From: Hortaea werneckii
Lineage: Eukaryota; Ascomycota; Dothideomycetes; Mycosphaerellales; Teratosphaeriaceae
Direction of reading: 5' to 3'
Assembly: GCA_037044905.1 (NCBI GenBank)
Contig: JBAOKB010000162.1
Location: 352,388 to 416,387, forward strand
DNA: 64,000 bases
Positions 63,368-64,000 of this stretch are shown in pieces. The notes beneath the pieces are model-generated. The model worked only from the letters and a program-made list of their open reading frames with translations, was not told where the DNA came from and searched no databases. Position 1 is the first letter of the stretch. Every line of letters begins with the position of its first letter. The position numbers and the translations under genes are program-made.

Positions 63368-64000
63368 TTAAGAAACGTAGATCACGCTCTCCTGATTTTC
63401 AACGAGAAAGTCTGTACCTCCTTGCTCTTCGAATTGTTGTTCGAGGAAGCATAGCATACGCCACAGCTCTTTTCCAGTGAAGCGCATGTTGAAGTCACCT
63501 GCGATGTCGTCGCTCCATTTATCATAACGCCACTTGTACAACTCTTCGCGAGTGCCTTTGTCGACTCCGATGAATTCTTTACTCGTGAGATCTGGGCTGG
63601 TCTCAGAGAGACCCTCCTGGGCAACCTGCTCGGACTCAACCCACAAGCTCAGAGTGAGGTCGATCAGTTCTGGATGCCTCGTCCGACCGACAGCGCCCCA
63701 TATTTCGCCAAAAGAGCTTTCAGACGAGAGATCGACGAAGATTTCAAGCGTATGAAGATTAGGAGGAAGCGCAAGATCGACGGTGGCCCAAGTATCTCCT
63801 TCCAGCAAGAACACATCGTCGACTTTAGACTGGAGAGAGCTGTCAGCCATGACAACTTGCATCCCGATGGACTTGAAAAAATGCTCTCTCCGGTCATATC
63901 AGTCAAACGTAGTTCTCGAAGATAGTCCTTGTGTACCTGCAATGCCCCCGCTATTATCGATGCATTGATGGCAGGTGCTTCTTCCCATTCATCTACACCA
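63368..64000 (-). CDS. Partial fungal protein cut by the window edge, with one likely frame error
   Basis: Runs off the right edge, so the N-terminus is missing. The visible part has HKDYLRELRLTDM upstream, then, after a one-base shift, DDVFLLEGDTWATVDLALPPNLHTLEIFVDL and a RHPELIDLTLSLW segment, ending NQESVIYVS. Leu-rich LREL and LPPNLHTLEI segments are common in ascomycete 2EXR/F-box-type proteins with degenerate leucine repeats, so I suggest that class without naming a function. The shift is needed at the A6 run 63876-63881 (a T6 run in the gene), where one extra base would join the two frames without loss. The downstream frame has an internal Met that automated callers would take as start. 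Confidence 0.55.

Overview
The window is nuclear DNA of a filamentous ascomycete fungus, most likely a member of the Dothideomycetes (class is inference). The evidence is dense intron-poor genes with short introns (about 50-240 bp) of GTAAGT/GTATGT...CTAAC/CTGAC...AG type, fungal gene families (2EXR proteins, GT17, isoamyl-alcohol-oxidase-like FAD enzymes, a fused NAD(P) transhydrogenase, peroxisomal Lon), and two transposons ruined by changes of CpA/TpG to TpA, the mark of repeat-induced point mutation (RIP). No bacterial-style operons, CRISPR arrays, rRNA or convincing tRNA genes were seen.

Layout. 0.5-2.0 kb: an orphan protein with a Cys/His cluster. 2.7-7.5 kb: sulfite reductase beta subunit. 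8.2-9.8 kb: a RIP-decayed Tc1/mariner element with TIRs. 10.2-15.2 kb: peroxisomal Lon protease and a TilS-type tRNA lysidine synthetase. 16.2-16.5 kb: a small conserved fungal protein (minus strand). 16.5-29.3 kb is a gene-poor transposon island: a 59-bp hairpin, short dispersed repeats, and a 6.8-kb Ty3/gypsy chromodomain retrotransposon that split a 232-bp tandem duplication, followed by a broken GPI-anchor-type secreted protein. 29-38 kb is an accessory stretch: acidic protein, GT17 glycosyltransferase, SDR, two orphans (one with a 21-bp minisatellite encoding coiled-coil heptads) and a 2EXR protein. 39.7-64 kb is mostly core: PFK-2/FBPase-2, a secreted FAD oxidase, an OTU deubiquitinase, ribose-5-phosphate isomerase, ULA1, mitochondrial NNT, VMA8, SYF1, and a gene fragment cut by the window edge.

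Functional links are those of ordinary metabolism, not a cluster: sulfite reduction, the pentose phosphate pathway and NNT all make or use NADPH; PFK-2/FBPase-2 sets glycolytic flux; OTU and ULA1 act in ubiquitin/NEDD8 pathways. Several genes need splicing to be read correctly; I derived intron borders by hand for sulfite reductase, TilS, SDR, FAD oxidase, OTU, ULA1, NNT and VMA8, and in every case the exon lengths sum to a multiple of three.

No novel multi-gene system is evident. The most interesting structures are the split tandem duplication with a RIP tract, two short dispersed repeats that meet at 30.25-30.5 kb, a five-copy ~72-bp repeat at 53.6-54.1 kb, and four single-base indels in the last 3.2 kb, which look like assembly errors rather than biology.
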